Shown in pieces: positions 55,790 to 64,000 of a stretch of DNA of 64,000 nucleotides. This DNA comes from Actinomycetota bacterium. Its GTDB lineage: Bacteria > Actinomycetota > Thermoleophilia > Gaiellales > Gaiellaceae. How positions within the stretch are numbered: position 1 is the first letter of the stretch; every line of letters starts with the position of its first letter. Position numbers and translations under genes: made by a program. The DNA is taken from NCBI GenBank assembly GCA_009702325.1, contig WLID01000001.1:62001-126000 (forward strand). The letters are read 5' to 3'. The notes under the pieces are model-generated. The model saw only the letters and a program-made list of their open reading frames with translations, did no database searches and was not told the origin of the DNA.

Positions 55790-56106
55790 TCTCGACCATG
55801 AACGATGTGCCTGGCCACACGATCGAGGAAGTGTTCGGCGAGGTGTTTGGCCTGACCGTGCGGTCGCGCAACATCGGCTCCCAGATTGGTGCCAGCCTAA
55901 AATCGATCCTCGGCGGCGAGCTCAAAGGCATGACGAAGGCACTTGAAGACAGCCGTACCGAAGTGATTCAGCGCATGGTTGATGCGGCCGAGGCAAAGGG
56001 TGGCAACGCGATCGTCGCGATGCGGTTCGACACATCGGAGATGGGGCCGAACTGGACTGAGATCTGCGCGTACGGCACCGCTGTTCGGATTCGCCCCACC
56101 GCGTAG
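55783..56106 (+). CDS. YbjQ/DUF74 family protein
   Basis: A 107-residue YbjQ-type protein. GTG 55783 gives the family start VLISTMNDVPGHTIEEV and overlaps the HAD stop by 7 nt. The core FGEVFGLTVRSRNIGSQIGAS, LKGMTKALEDSRTEVIQRMVDAAEAKGGNAIVAMRFDTSEMG matches the pentameric DUF74 fold. Function is unknown (proposed heavy-metal binding). It belongs to the polX operon. Confidence 0.85.
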   Translation: MLISTMNDVPGHTIEEVFGEVFGLTVRSRNIGSQIGASLKSILGGELKGMTKALEDSRTEVIQRMVDAAEAKGGNAIVAMRFDTSEMGPNWTEICAYGTAVRIRPTA

Positions 56107-56121
56107 CGTCGAGCCCGACCG

Positions 56122-57192
56122 ATGCCACGAGTCCGCCGGTCGAGACGGCAGCCACCCGCACTCGAACTGCTTGCCGCCACGCTCCCTGAGCTTCGCCGCG
56201 GCCTCTCAGAACAGGCTGCGCGCACCGTTGCGTACGAACTCTTCGAAAAGCTGGGCTTCGGTGCTGTAGCAGTCACCGATCGTCACGAGGTGCTCGCGTT
56301 TGTCGGAGCGGGAGCCGACCACCACCACCGGGGAGATACACCGATCCGGCCCGTGTTCGAAGCGCTCGCGCAGGATCGGCCGCTGCTCGCCCCGCTCGGA
56401 CTGCGTGTCGAATGTGGGCATCCCGCCTGCCCTCTGGGCGCGGCTGCGGTGATCCCGCTCCGTGCTTCTGACGGGCCAGCAGGCGCGGTTGTCGCGTACG
56501 CAACCGACGGGTCGCCGCTCGATGAGGCCGCGGTTGAAACGCTCGAGCAGCTCGGCGATCAGCTCTCCGCGCAGCTCCAGCTCTCAGAGCTCGCGTCTGC
56601 GACGACGACTGCTCTCCAAGCACAAATGGAGCCACACTTCGTCTTCAACGCGCTCAATACGATCGCGTCACTCGTGCGTACTGACCCCGACCGCGCACGC
56701 GGTCTCGTTCTCGCCTTTGCTGACTACGTGCGGTCGAAGCTCGCACGCGGCAACGAGTTCGTGACGCTTGAGGAAGAGCTCCGACATGTCGAGAGCTACC
56801 TGGCACTCGAACAGGCACGGTTTGGCTCGCAGCTCGAAGTGACGGTCGATGTCAGCGCCGAGGCGAGAGCAGTGCGCCTCCCTCCGTTCCTCGTGCAGCC
56901 GATCGTCGAGAACGCGATCAAACATGGCAAGACCGACCGGCCGCTCCGGCTCATCGTCCGGGCGCGGGTGCGTCGCGGCAGCCTGCGCGTCACCGTGCGT
57001 GACGACGGCCGCGGCATCGCCCGCGATGCGCTCGAACGCGTCCTAGAGCCAGGCGTCTCGGAGAGTCCCGACGGGACGGGCCTCGGTCTCGCGAGCGTTC
57101 ACCAACGACTGACCGCGGCATACGGCGAAGGGGTTCGTCTGCGGTCATTCCCGTTCGGCACCGTCGTCAGGCTTGAGGTGCCAGTCGGGTGA
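56122..57192 (+). CDS. LytS-family sensor histidine kinase (cytosolic, GAF)
   Basis: A 356-residue kinase without transmembrane helices. The N-terminal ~150 residues form a GAF-like domain (AVTDRHEVLAFVGAG, ECGHPACPLGAAAVIPL) with two conserved-looking cysteines that may sense a ligand or redox state. The His_kinase domain shows the LytS phosphorylation motif QMEPHFVFNALNTIASL and a HATPase_c with IVENAIKHG, DDGRGIA and GTGLGLASVHQRL. Its partner regulator overlaps it by GTGA. The signal is unknown; LytS relatives regulate wall or carbon metabolism. Confidence 0.9.
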   Translation: MPRVRRSRRQPPALELLAATLPELRRGLSEQAARTVAYELFEKLGFGAVAVTDRHEVLAFVGAGADHHHRGDTPIRPVFEALAQDRPLLAPLGLRVECGHPACPLGAAAVIPLRASDGPAGAVVAYATDGSPLDEAAVETLEQLGDQLSAQLQLSELASATTTALQAQMEPHFVFNALNTIASLVRTDPDRARGLVLAFADYVRSKLARGNEFVTLEEELRHVESYLALEQARFGSQLEVTVDVSAEARAVRLPPFLVQPIVENAIKHGKTDRPLRLIVRARVRRGSLRVTVRDDGRGIARDALERVLEPGVSESPDGTGLGLASVHQRLTAAYGEGVRLRSFPFGTVVRLEVPVG

Positions 57193-57905
57193 GCGTGCGG
57201 GTCGCGCTCGTCGACGATGAGGCCCCGGCTCGTTCGGAGCTGCGGTTCCTCCTGTCGCGTCACTCGGCGATCGAGGTAGTCGGGGAGGCAGCGAATGCGG
57301 CCGAGGCCCTGACGCTCGTGTTGGCTGGCTGCGACGCGATCTTTCTCGACATCGAAATGCCGGGACTCACAGGGATCGACGCTGCGAGGCTGATCCGCTC
57401 CGCGCACGAGCCCCCCGCCGTCGTGTTCGTGACAGCGCACGCCGGGTACGCCGTTGAAGCATTCGCCGTCGAAGCCTTCGACTACCTGCTGAAGCCGGTC
57501 GATCCCGAGCGGCTCAGTCGTGTCGTCGAGCGCCTCCTGGAACGCTCACATTCAGAAAGCGCGACGGCGCCCCCAGCCAGGATCTCGGTCGTTGCCGGCG
57601 GCGGGGTTGAGCTGATTGATTGGGAGGCGATCCACTTCGCCGTCGCTGACGGCGACTACTGCCGCGTGCACACCTCCGACCGGTCGTACCTCTGCGCCCA
57701 GCCGCTCGGCGACCTCGAAGCAGAACTTCCCTCCGAACGATTCGCACGCATTCATCGCTCAACCCTCGTAAACCTCGCGCATGTCGCAGCGGTTCGACGC
57801 GTTGGCTCCGATCGCTTGAAGCTCGTTCTTGACGACGCCACCCGCACAGAACTCGACGTTGCCCGACGACAGTCCGCTCGCCTCCGCGAGCGACTCAACC
57901 TCTAA
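57189..57905 (+). CDS. LytTR-family response regulator
   Basis: A 238-residue AlgR/LytR-type regulator. The receiver has ALVDDEAPARSEL, phospho-Asp in AIFLDIEMPGLTG and FDYLLKPVDPERL (Lys). The LytTR DNA-binding domain (about 135-235) shows HFAVADGDYCRVHTSDRSYL, FARIHRSTLVNLAHV and VLDDATRTELDVARR. It pairs with the kinase upstream. The last gene of the plus-strand operon; a converging YtxH-like gene lies 26 bp beyond. Confidence 0.92.
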   Translation: MSVRVALVDDEAPARSELRFLLSRHSAIEVVGEAANAAEALTLVLAGCDAIFLDIEMPGLTGIDAARLIRSAHEPPAVVFVTAHAGYAVEAFAVEAFDYLLKPVDPERLSRVVERLLERSHSESATAPPARISVVAGGGVELIDWEAIHFAVADGDYCRVHTSDRSYLCAQPLGDLEAELPSERFARIHRSTLVNLAHVAAVRRVGSDRLKLVLDDATRTELDVARRQSARLRERLNL

Positions 57906-57930
57906 ACGTTGAAGCAGTGAGCCGTCGGCG

Positions 57931-58368
57931 CTACTCCGTCGCGTCGTGCGCCACAGACGCAACGGTGCCGCCCGGCTCATGCCCACCCAGCACGGCGTCT
58001 TTGATAAACCGGCGCGTCTCCGGGCCCGTCAACGGGTTGAAGAGAATGCCAAGAGCAATGCCCGCGACGAGCACGGTCCCCTTGCGGCCGCCGCGGCCCC
58101 TCACAGGTCGACCTTGGAGCCGCTCGCTTGCGTGCCGCAGATCCTCGATCGCCTCCGTGAGCTTCGCGCGCAGGTCGTCGTCAGTCGCGACACGCGATGC
58201 GAGCTGAATCGGAGTTCGCTCCGAGCCCGACAGCTCCGAGTACAACTCACGTGCCGTCCCGAACGCTCGCATGACGTCGTTGCGTAGCTTGTCGTCGGTC
58301 ATCGCTCGCTCGACGTACGGTTTGATGTTCTCCGCAGCGTCCGCGACTCTGTCCTTGTTCCTCGCCAT
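57931..58368 (-). CDS. YtxH-like protein of unknown function
   Basis: A 145-residue protein. An N-terminal helical region (about 1-90, rich in Arg/Glu/Leu) is followed by a hydrophobic Gly-zipper VLVAGIALGILFNPLTGPETRRF, the YtxH signature, near residues 98-120. It is probably membrane-associated. ATG 58368 has an AAAGGG ribosome site upstream; ATG 58395 is an alternative. Its start overlaps the divergent lipoprotein ATG, so promoters must lie inside one of the two genes. Confidence 0.6.
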   Translation of the reverse strand: MARNKDRVADAAENIKPYVERAMTDDKLRNDVMRAFGTARELYSELSGSERTPIQLASRVATDDDLRAKLTEAIEDLRHASERLQGRPVRGRGGRKGTVLVAGIALGILFNPLTGPETRRFIKDAVLGGHEPGGTVASVAHDATE

Positions 58369-58906
58369 GTCAACCACACCCTTTCCCTCATGCATCTTCG
58401 ACCGCCGGACTGCTGGCCGGTTCGGGCCGATCGCTGCCGCCGTCATCTCGGCGGTAGCCCTTCTAGCCTTCGCGGGTTGCGGCGGCTCTTCAAAGGTACA
58501 GCGACTGACAGGGCCGGGGTTCACGTTTTCGGCCCCGAACGGATGGCAGGTGCTTCGGTCAAGCACCAAAGTCACCGCACAGTCGGGAACTGTTGACCTC
58601 GTGTCCGTGCACACCTACCGGCTCACGAAGACCTACACCCCTGATCTCTACGTCGCCTCCGGTCGAGAGCTTGGCCGCACCGTTACGCAACTCGCCAAGC
58701 AACTCAAGGGCGTTGTCGCCCATGCCCACACCGTCACCGTCGCCGCCACCGATTCGCACTCCTACCGCATCGACTACGGCGCCATGTCAGAGGAGCTGAC
58801 CTTTGTCTTCCGCGACCGCACAGAATTCGAACTGGTGTGCCGCTTCCCAAAGGGCACGACGTCGTCGGCATGCACCGAACTGCTGACGAGCTTCACGCTC
58901 GTCTAA
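58367..58906 (+). CDS. Probable lipoprotein of unknown function
   Basis: A 179-residue protein from ATG 58367. A signal region with Arg (FDRRTAGRF) and hydrophobic stretch GPIAAAVISAVALLAFAGC ends in a lipobox FAGC, so it is probably a lipoprotein anchored outside. The mature part is strand-rich (GFTFSAPNGWQVLRS, VDLVSVHTYRL, YRIDYGAMSEELTFVFRDRTEFELVCRF). No enzymatic motif. The CATG at 58366-58369 is a shared start for both divergent genes. It converges with lon by 5 bp. Confidence 0.65.
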   Translation: MSTTPFPSCIFDRRTAGRFGPIAAAVISAVALLAFAGCGGSSKVQRLTGPGFTFSAPNGWQVLRSSTKVTAQSGTVDLVSVHTYRLTKTYTPDLYVASGRELGRTVTQLAKQLKGVVAHAHTVTVAATDSHSYRIDYGAMSEELTFVFRDRTEFELVCRFPKGTTSSACTELLTSFTLV

Positions 58907-58911
58907 CGCCC

Positions 58912-61346
58912 CTACCGGTTCGACGACGCCGCTGCGGCCTGGCGTTCGAGCCGCTGCGGACGCGGCCGAACCTGGCGCAGCGAGCCCTGCGTAAACGCGG
59001 CAGCGAAGACGTCGGCGATCGTGTCGGCAGGAATGAACTCGAGCGAGCCGCGCGACTCGGGCGTCAGGTCGTCGACGTCGCCCATGTTCTCGCGTGGCAG
59101 AACGATACGGCGAAGCCCCGCGCGTTGCGCGGCAAGTGCCTTCTCCCGCACCCCACCGATCGGCAACACGAGCCCCGTCAAGGTGATCTCGCCCGTCATG
59201 CCGAGATCGGCCGCCACCGGCTCCTCGCGAAGAAGCGATGCAATCGCAGTCGCCATCGTCACGCCTGCTGACGGGCCATCCTTCGGAATCGCGCCCGCCG
59301 GAACATGGATGTGAAGGTCGTTATTTGCGAACCAATCGTCGGCGATGTTGAAGAGCGAAGCGTGCGACCGCACCCACGAGAGGGCCGCGCGGGCCGACTC
59401 CTGCATCACATCGCCGAGCTGTCCCGTCACCGTCAGGCCGCCCTTGCCGGGATACGCCGCGGCCTCGATAAACAGCACGTCGCCGCCGGCAGCCGTGTAG
59501 GCGAGCCCCGTCGCAACACCTGGCTGTGACGTGCGCTTGCGAACCTCACCGCTGTAGCGCCTGGTGCCAAGCCAGTCACGCAGACGCCGATCGTCGACCC
59601 GCGTCTTCTGCGTCTTCCCCTTCGCAACCTGCGTCGCCGCCTTCCGGCACACGTCGGCCAAGCGCCGCTCAAGACTCCGGACACCCGCCTCGTGGGTGTA
59701 CTCGCGGATGATCGTGCGCAACATCGCATCCGACAGCGACAGCTGAGACCGCTTCAGCCCGTTCGCCACGAGCTGCTTCGGCAGCAGGTGCCGCTTCGCG
59801 ATCCCCAGCTTCTCGGTCTCGGTGTACCCCGACAGCGAAATCGTGTCCATCCGGTCGAGCAGTGGCCCAGGGATCGTGTCGACCGTATTCGCGGTGCAGA
59901 TGAAGAGCACCTTCGACAGGTCGAATGGCAGATCGAGATAGTGGTCGCGGAACGTGCCGTTCTGCTCCGGGTCAAGCACCTCGAGCATCGCGCTCGCCGG
60001 ATCGCCACGGAAGTCAGAGCCCATCTTGTCGATCTCGTCAATCAAGATCACCGGGTTCAACGAACCAGCGTCACGGAGCGACCGAATGATCGTGCCTGGC
60101 ATGGCGCCCACGTACGTCCGTCGATGCCCACGGATCTCGGGCTCATCACGCACACCACCAACCGCGATGCGCACGAACTCACGGCCGAGCGCGCGCGCAA
60201 TCGACTGGCCAAGCGACGTCTTGCCTACACCAGGGGGTCCGACAAAGCACAGGATCTGTCCCGAAATCTCGTTGCGAAGCTTCGACACCGCGAGATACTC
60301 AACAATCCGATCCTTCACCTTGTCGAGATCGAAATGCTCTTCATCGAGCACCGCCCGCGCATGGTCAAGATCAAGGTTGTCGTCGGTGGTCTGACCCCAC
60401 GGCAGCGTCAAGATCCAGTCGACGTAGGTTCGGATCACGCCGTACTCCGCCGACGAAGCAGGCAGCCGTTCAAGGCGTGAGAGCTCGCGCTCCACCGGTG
60501 TCCGAACCTCGTCCGGTAGGCCGACGAGCGCATCAAACCGTTCGCGCAGCTCCGCAAACTCCGCCTGCTCAGGATCGGACTCACCAAGCTCCTGCTGAAT
60601 CGCCTTCAGCTGCTGGCGCAGGAAGTACTCCCGCTGCCCCTTTTCCATCTCCGACTGCACCTGCGACTGAATCTTCGAACCAAGTTCAAAGACCTCCACC
60701 TCGCGCGACAAGATGCCGGAGATCCGCCGCAGCCGCTGCTCGACATCAACCATTTCAAGCAGCTCTTGGCGCTCGCTCGTCGAGATCGTTCGCAGCGTCG
60801 ATGCGACGAGATGGCACAGCGTGCTCGCATCCTCAACGTTCGCAACCGCAAGCTGCAGCTCCTCCGGAAGGTACGGCGCAAGCCCAATGATTTGGGCGAA
60901 CTGCCCCTGCACATTGCGCGTCAACGCCTCCAGCTCCGGCGTGCCCGCGCTCACATCGGGGAGCGCCGCAAATGTCGCCGTCAGGTAGGGCTCGGCATTG
61001 CCGCGGCCGGTCAGCAGCACCCGTTGCAGACCCCAACGAGAACACGCAACGTCCCGTCGGGCACCTTGATCATCTTGTGGATGACCGCAACCGTGCCGAC
61101 CTCGTAGATGTCGGCAAAGCCTGGCTGCTCCACATCCGCATCACGCGCCGAGACCAACGCAACGAGCCGATCGCCGGCGACGACATCGTCGATCAGCCGA
61201 ACCGACCGATCCTGGCCGATCGCAAGCGGGGCCATCGACTGGGGAAACACCACCGTGTCCTTCAACGGCAGCACCGGCAGGACGCGCGGCAGCTCCACCG
61301 TCTCCTCGCCGCCCTCCTCGGTCAACTCGAAGGTGATGCCGGTCAC
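58912..61346 (-). pseudogene. lon: ATP-dependent protease Lon, split by a frameshift
   Basis: Two frames together form a full Lon. The N-terminal part (GTG 61346 to TGA 61011, LON_substr domain LPVLPLKDTVVFPQSMAPL, ending VLVGVCNGCC) and the larger part (58912 to about 61031; LTGRGNAEPYL onward) with AAA+ Walker A GPPGVGKTSLGQ, VILIDEIDKMG and the protease Ser-Lys dyad in KDGPSAGVTMA and VREKALAAQRAG. Adding one base at the C4 run (61031-61034) restores VLVGGLQRVLLTG. A true mutation, programmed shift or base-call error is possible. Coupled to hsp20 by GTGA. Confidence 0.88.
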
Positions 61347-61870
61347 GATGCACCCACCGCGATCGAGATGCGCCCGCTCGCCGCAGTTTGCGGCGCAACC
61401 GGCAGCTGCACCGTCACCACACCGAGCTCGTACCGAGCCTTCGCGCCCGCCGAATCGATATCGGCAGGCAAGCGAATCTGGCGGCTGAACAGGCCGTACT
61501 CGATCTCGACCTGCTCGTACACGCGGCCATCACCGTTCTGCCGCGGACGCTCGCCCGAAATCACGAGGGTGCGTTCCGACACGGCGAGGTTCAAGCTCGC
61601 CGGGTCAACTCCAGGAACCTCGATCACGACGGTCACGAGATCCGGGTCGCACGTCTGGAACGCGTCGACATTCGGGCGAAAGCCACGGCGAAGCCCGACA
61701 TACCGCGGCACCCGCCAAAGATCAGCGAAGAGCTCCTCGATCTCGTCCTGCAACGTGCGCGTGTCCGTGTCGCCCAACAAAGCCTCGCCAAAGTCGACCC
61801 GCGCCATCACGGGATACCCGCCTGGAATCGGCGTGGCCGGTGTTGCCTTTAGGTCGACCGTGCGCTTCAC
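61343..61870 (-). CDS. Small heat shock protein (Hsp20/alpha-crystallin)
   Basis: A 175-residue sHsp. N-terminal arm (about 1-60) with FGEALLG and a helical segment; alpha-crystallin domain (about 65-155): FRPNVDAFQTCDPDLVTVVIEVPGVDPASLNLAVSERTLVISGERP, and KARYELGVVTVQLPVAP. It holds unfolding proteins; the IxI tail is not obvious. GTG 61870 has GGGAG 6 nt upstream. No CIRCE or HAIR operator is visible in the short gap upstream. lon overlaps its stop. Confidence 0.92.
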   Translation of the reverse strand: MKRTVDLKATPATPIPGGYPVMARVDFGEALLGDTDTRTLQDEIEELFADLWRVPRYVGLRRGFRPNVDAFQTCDPDLVTVVIEVPGVDPASLNLAVSERTLVISGERPRQNGDGRVYEQVEIEYGLFSRQIRLPADIDSAGAKARYELGVVTVQLPVAPQTAASGRISIAVGAS

Positions 61871-61903
61871 ACTGTTCTCCCACGCAAGGCCAAAACGCGC
61901 CTC

Positions 61904-61909
61904 TAGCCT
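61904..61909 (+). promoter_or_regulatory. Leaderless-type -10 box of the MMPL gene
   Basis: TAGCCT is followed by GTGGGG and then ATG 61916, a 6-nt spacing like the other leaderless-type promoters. The GGGG could alternatively act as a weak ribosome site. Confidence 0.45.
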
Positions 61910-61915
61910 GTGGGG

Positions 61916-64000
61916 ATGGAGCGCTGGACACGTCTCGTACTTCGCCTTCGCTGGGTTGTCGTGGGCGCTTGGGCCACGATCCTGATCGCAGGCGGGATCG
62001 CAGCCGGCAAACTCGCGCCCCTGCTCTCGAACACCTTCTCGGTACCCGGCACATCATCGGAGCACGTGAAGCAGGTGCTCGAGACCCACTTCGGCAACCG
62101 AGCAGACGGAGCCTTCACCGTCGTGTTCGAGCTTGCGAGCCCAGCAACCCCCGCAACGCTCGCGGAGCTGCAAGCAGTCACCGACCGCGCCGCAACGGCG
62201 ATCCCCACCGGCAAAGCTGGGCCAATCACCGCGGCAGGCACACATCTCGCCTACGGCGACATCGTCTCGACATTCGATCTCGCATCCGCCAAGGCCTACA
62301 GCGATCCCCTGCGGACGGCGATCGGCACCCCCGCCGGCGTCACGCACAGCTACGTGACGGGGGCAGCAGCGATCCAGCACGACCTCGACCCGATCTTCTC
62401 CCAAGACCTCAAGAAGGGTGAGGCGATCGCGATCCCCATCGCACTACTCGTGCTGCTCTTTGTCTTCGGCCTTTCGCTGTCGGTGACGATTCCACTCGTC
62501 TTCGCGGCCTGCACGATCACGGGCACGCTCGGGCTCGTCTATTTCGTCGCGCAGCTCGCGGAAACGCCGACTTATGCCACGAACCTCGTCGAACTGATCG
62601 GCCTCGGTATCGCAGTCGACTACTCGCTGCTTGTCGTCTACCGCTTCCGCGAAGAACTCGCTCTCGGCCGCACCAAAGACGACGCGATCGTCCGCACGAT
62701 GCAGACCGCCGGCCGTGCCGTCATCTTCTCGGGCGCGGCCGTCGCCCTCGGACTGGCTCTCCTCGTTGCGATGCCGCTGCCATTCATGCGGATGCTCGGC
62801 ATCGCGGGCTTTCTCATCCCGATCGTGTCGATCGCTGCCGCCGCTACGTTGCAGCCCGCGCTGCTCTCCTTCTACGGCCGCCGCGGCACCGCCCGCCGAC
62901 GCATCCTTCCAGGCGAACCGGCCGACCCTGAACGCGGCATGTGGGCGCGGCTCGCCCGGTCGATCATGGCCCGCCCCAGGTGGTATCTGATCGGCGGCAC
63001 CGCCATCCTCATCGCCGCTGCCACCCCGGCCCTCTGGCTCCAGGTCACCCCGGGATCAACGTTCGGTATCCCTCGAACCCCCCAATCCGTGCACGGGTTT
63101 GACCTCCTCCAACAGCAGGTCGGCCCAGGTGCAATCGCGCCCACCCAAGTGCTCGTCGATGGCGGCCGACCAGGCACTGTCACCGACCCCGCCACGCAAG
63201 CAGCAATGGTGCGGCTCACAGCCTCCATCAGAGCCGACCGCGAAGTTGCGAGCGTCCTCTACGCTCCCGCGGGCCGCTACCTGGACCCGAGCCGACAGTT
63301 CGGCCAAATCATCGTCGCGGGCAAGCACGATTACGGCTTCCCGGAGGCGCAAGCGTTCGTCCACCGTCTTCGCAACACCCTGATCCCGAACGCGCATTTC
63401 CCCCCAGGCGTGACCGTGGAAGCTGGCGGCGCGGCACCTCAAGGCGTCGACTTCCTCCACCAGGCCTACAGCACCTTCCCGCCCTTGATCGCCGCCGTCC
63501 TGGCGCTCACCTACATCCTTTTGCTCCGCGCGTTCCGTTCGCTGCTTCTACCTCTCAAGGCGGTGCTGCTCAACCTCCTCTCTGTTGGAGCTAGCTATGG
63601 CCTTCTCGTCATCGTCTTCAAGTGGGGACTCGGACACTCTCTGCTTGGCCTCTACCACTTCGGGCAGGTCGAAGGTTGGATCCCGATCTTCCTCTTCGCG
63701 ATGCTCTTCGGCCTCTCAATGGACTACGAGGTCTTCCTCGTGACGCGCATGCGGGAAGCTTGGGATGATGGCGACGACAACATCACGGCTGTCGCCCACG
63801 GACTTGAGCGCACGGGCCGGATCATCACTGCGGCCGCTGTCATTATGTGCGCCGCTTTCGCTGGCTTTATGGCCGGCCGCATCGTTGGGCTGCAGGAGTT
63901 CGGACTTGGCCTCGCTGTCGCAGTGTTCGTCGATGCAACGCTTGTCCGCTCGATCCTCGTTCCGTCGCTCATGGCAGTGCTCGGACGATGGAACTGGTAC
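61916..64000 (+). CDS. MMPL-family RND transporter, C-terminally cut
   Basis: The first 695 residues are present and the frame is open to the window end. N-terminal TM1 (WTRLVLRLRWVVVGAWATIL) is followed by a periplasmic domain, then TM2-6 with GLGIAVDYSLLVVYRFREE (MMPL motif), a second periplasmic domain, and TM7-11 with LFGLSMDYEVFLVTRMRE. The last residues VLGRWNWY match the end of a typical MmpL core, so little is missing. It exports lipids or small molecules by proton motive force. It is divergent from hsp20. Confidence 0.9.
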   Translation, partial: MERWTRLVLRLRWVVVGAWATILIAGGIAAGKLAPLLSNTFSVPGTSSEHVKQVLETHFGNRADGAFTVVFELASPATPATLAELQAVTDRAATAIPTGKAGPITAAGTHLAYGDIVSTFDLASAKAYSDPLRTAIGTPAGVTHSYVTGAAAIQHDLDPIFSQDLKKGEAIAIPIALLVLLFVFGLSLSVTIPLVFAACTITGTLGLVYFVAQLAETPTYATNLVELIGLGIAVDYSLLVVYRFREELALGRTKDDAIVRTMQTAGRAVIFSGAAVALGLALLVAMPLPFMRMLGIAGFLIPIVSIAAAATLQPALLSFYGRRGTARRRILPGEPADPERGMWARLARSIMARPRWYLIGGTAILIAAATPALWLQVTPGSTFGIPRTPQSVHGFDLLQQQVGPGAIAPTQVLVDGGRPGTVTDPATQAAMVRLTASIRADREVASVLYAPAGRYLDPSRQFGQIIVAGKHDYGFPEAQAFVHRLRNTLIPNAHFPPGVTVEAGGAAPQGVDFLHQAYSTFPPLIAAVLALTYILLLRAFRSLLLPLKAVLLNLLSVGASYGLLVIVFKWGLGHSLLGLYHFGQVEGWIPIFLFAMLFGLSMDYEVFLVTRMREAWDDGDDNITAVAHGLERTGRIITAAAVIMCAAFAGFMAGRIVGLQEFGLGLAVAVFVDATLVRSILVPSLMAVLGRWNWY

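Noticed and set aside
61871-61915. CIRCE/HAIR heat-shock operators before hsp20-lon
   Set aside because: Neither TTAGCACTC-N9-GAGTGCTAA nor CTTGAGT-N7-ACTCAAG is present in the 45-bp gap.

Overview
The window is a 64 kb piece of GC-rich (roughly 63-65 % by eye) actinobacterial chromosome centred on the replication origin. The organism cannot be named from the sequence. Many GTG/TTG starts, GTGA/ATGA stop-start overlaps, the rpmH-rnpA-yidD-yidC-jag-rsmG-parA-parB / dnaA-dnaN-recF-DUF721-gyrB-gyrA order, a System I-like ccmABC heme exporter and E. coli-type accD/accA suggest a deep-branching actinobacterium such as a Thermoleophilia-like lineage (inference). I see no insertion sequence, prophage, integron or CRISPR array.

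Layout. 1-3.1 kb: edge-cut arginase, a cupin, an SDR dehydrogenase, tRNA-Phe, a small secreted protein and a SAM hydrolase. 2.3-10.6 kb (minus): a 12-gene operon for respiratory cofactors, moaC-mog-ubiA-ccmA-ccmB-ccmC-ccmD-like-hemX/ccsA-hemA-hemC-hemD-SAM hydrolase. 10.7-14.0 kb: HtrA protease beside an OmpR-type two-component system. 14.1-21.6 kb: membrane pseudo-M28 peptidase, moeA, PBP1A, MscS channel, CPBP protease and bifunctional nuclease. 21.6-26.4 kb: tRNA-Ile, then the origin-left operon (parB to rpmH, minus). 26.36-26.68 kb: oriC with five DnaA-box-like 9-mers. 26.7-35.9 kb: dnaA to gyrA (plus). 35.9-40.2 kb: GalT-like protein, slipin, PGRP amidase and birA. 40.2-47.7 kb: fatty-acid synthesis operon led by an ECF sigma factor (sigma-fabZ-fabH-fabD-fabG-fabF-HAD::accD-accA). 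47.9-53.4 kb: MarC, ABC-2 exporter, DUF1998 helicase, thioredoxin and dolichol-phosphate-mannose-type glycosyltransferase. 53.4-57.9 kb: polX-HAD-ybjQ-lytS-lytTR operon. 57.9-64 kb: YtxH-like protein, lipoprotein, frameshifted lon, hsp20 and an edge-cut MMPL transporter.

Genes left of oriC lie mostly on the minus strand and genes right of it mostly on the plus strand, so transcription runs away from the rpmH-dnaA gap, as expected for bidirectional replication from there. The gene sets link chromosome replication/segregation, membrane insertion, cofactor supply for respiration, cell-wall synthesis and type II fatty-acid synthesis.

Striking points: (1) an uninterrupted reading frame joining a HAD hydrolase to AccD; (2) recF has no ATG/GTG/TTG start upstream of its Walker A and probably starts at a CTG overlapping the dnaN stop; (3) at least 16 transcription units show a -10-like TANNNT box 6-10 nt before the start codon, which implies pervasive leaderless transcription, including an overlapping divergent pair at birA/sigma; (4) a second DnaA-box cluster 21 kb from oriC; (5) a terminator-like hairpin just before gyrB; (6) lon broken by one base in a C4 run; (7) a perfect 21-bp tandem duplication inside yidC. 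Promoters, origins and functional losses are predictions from sequence reading only.
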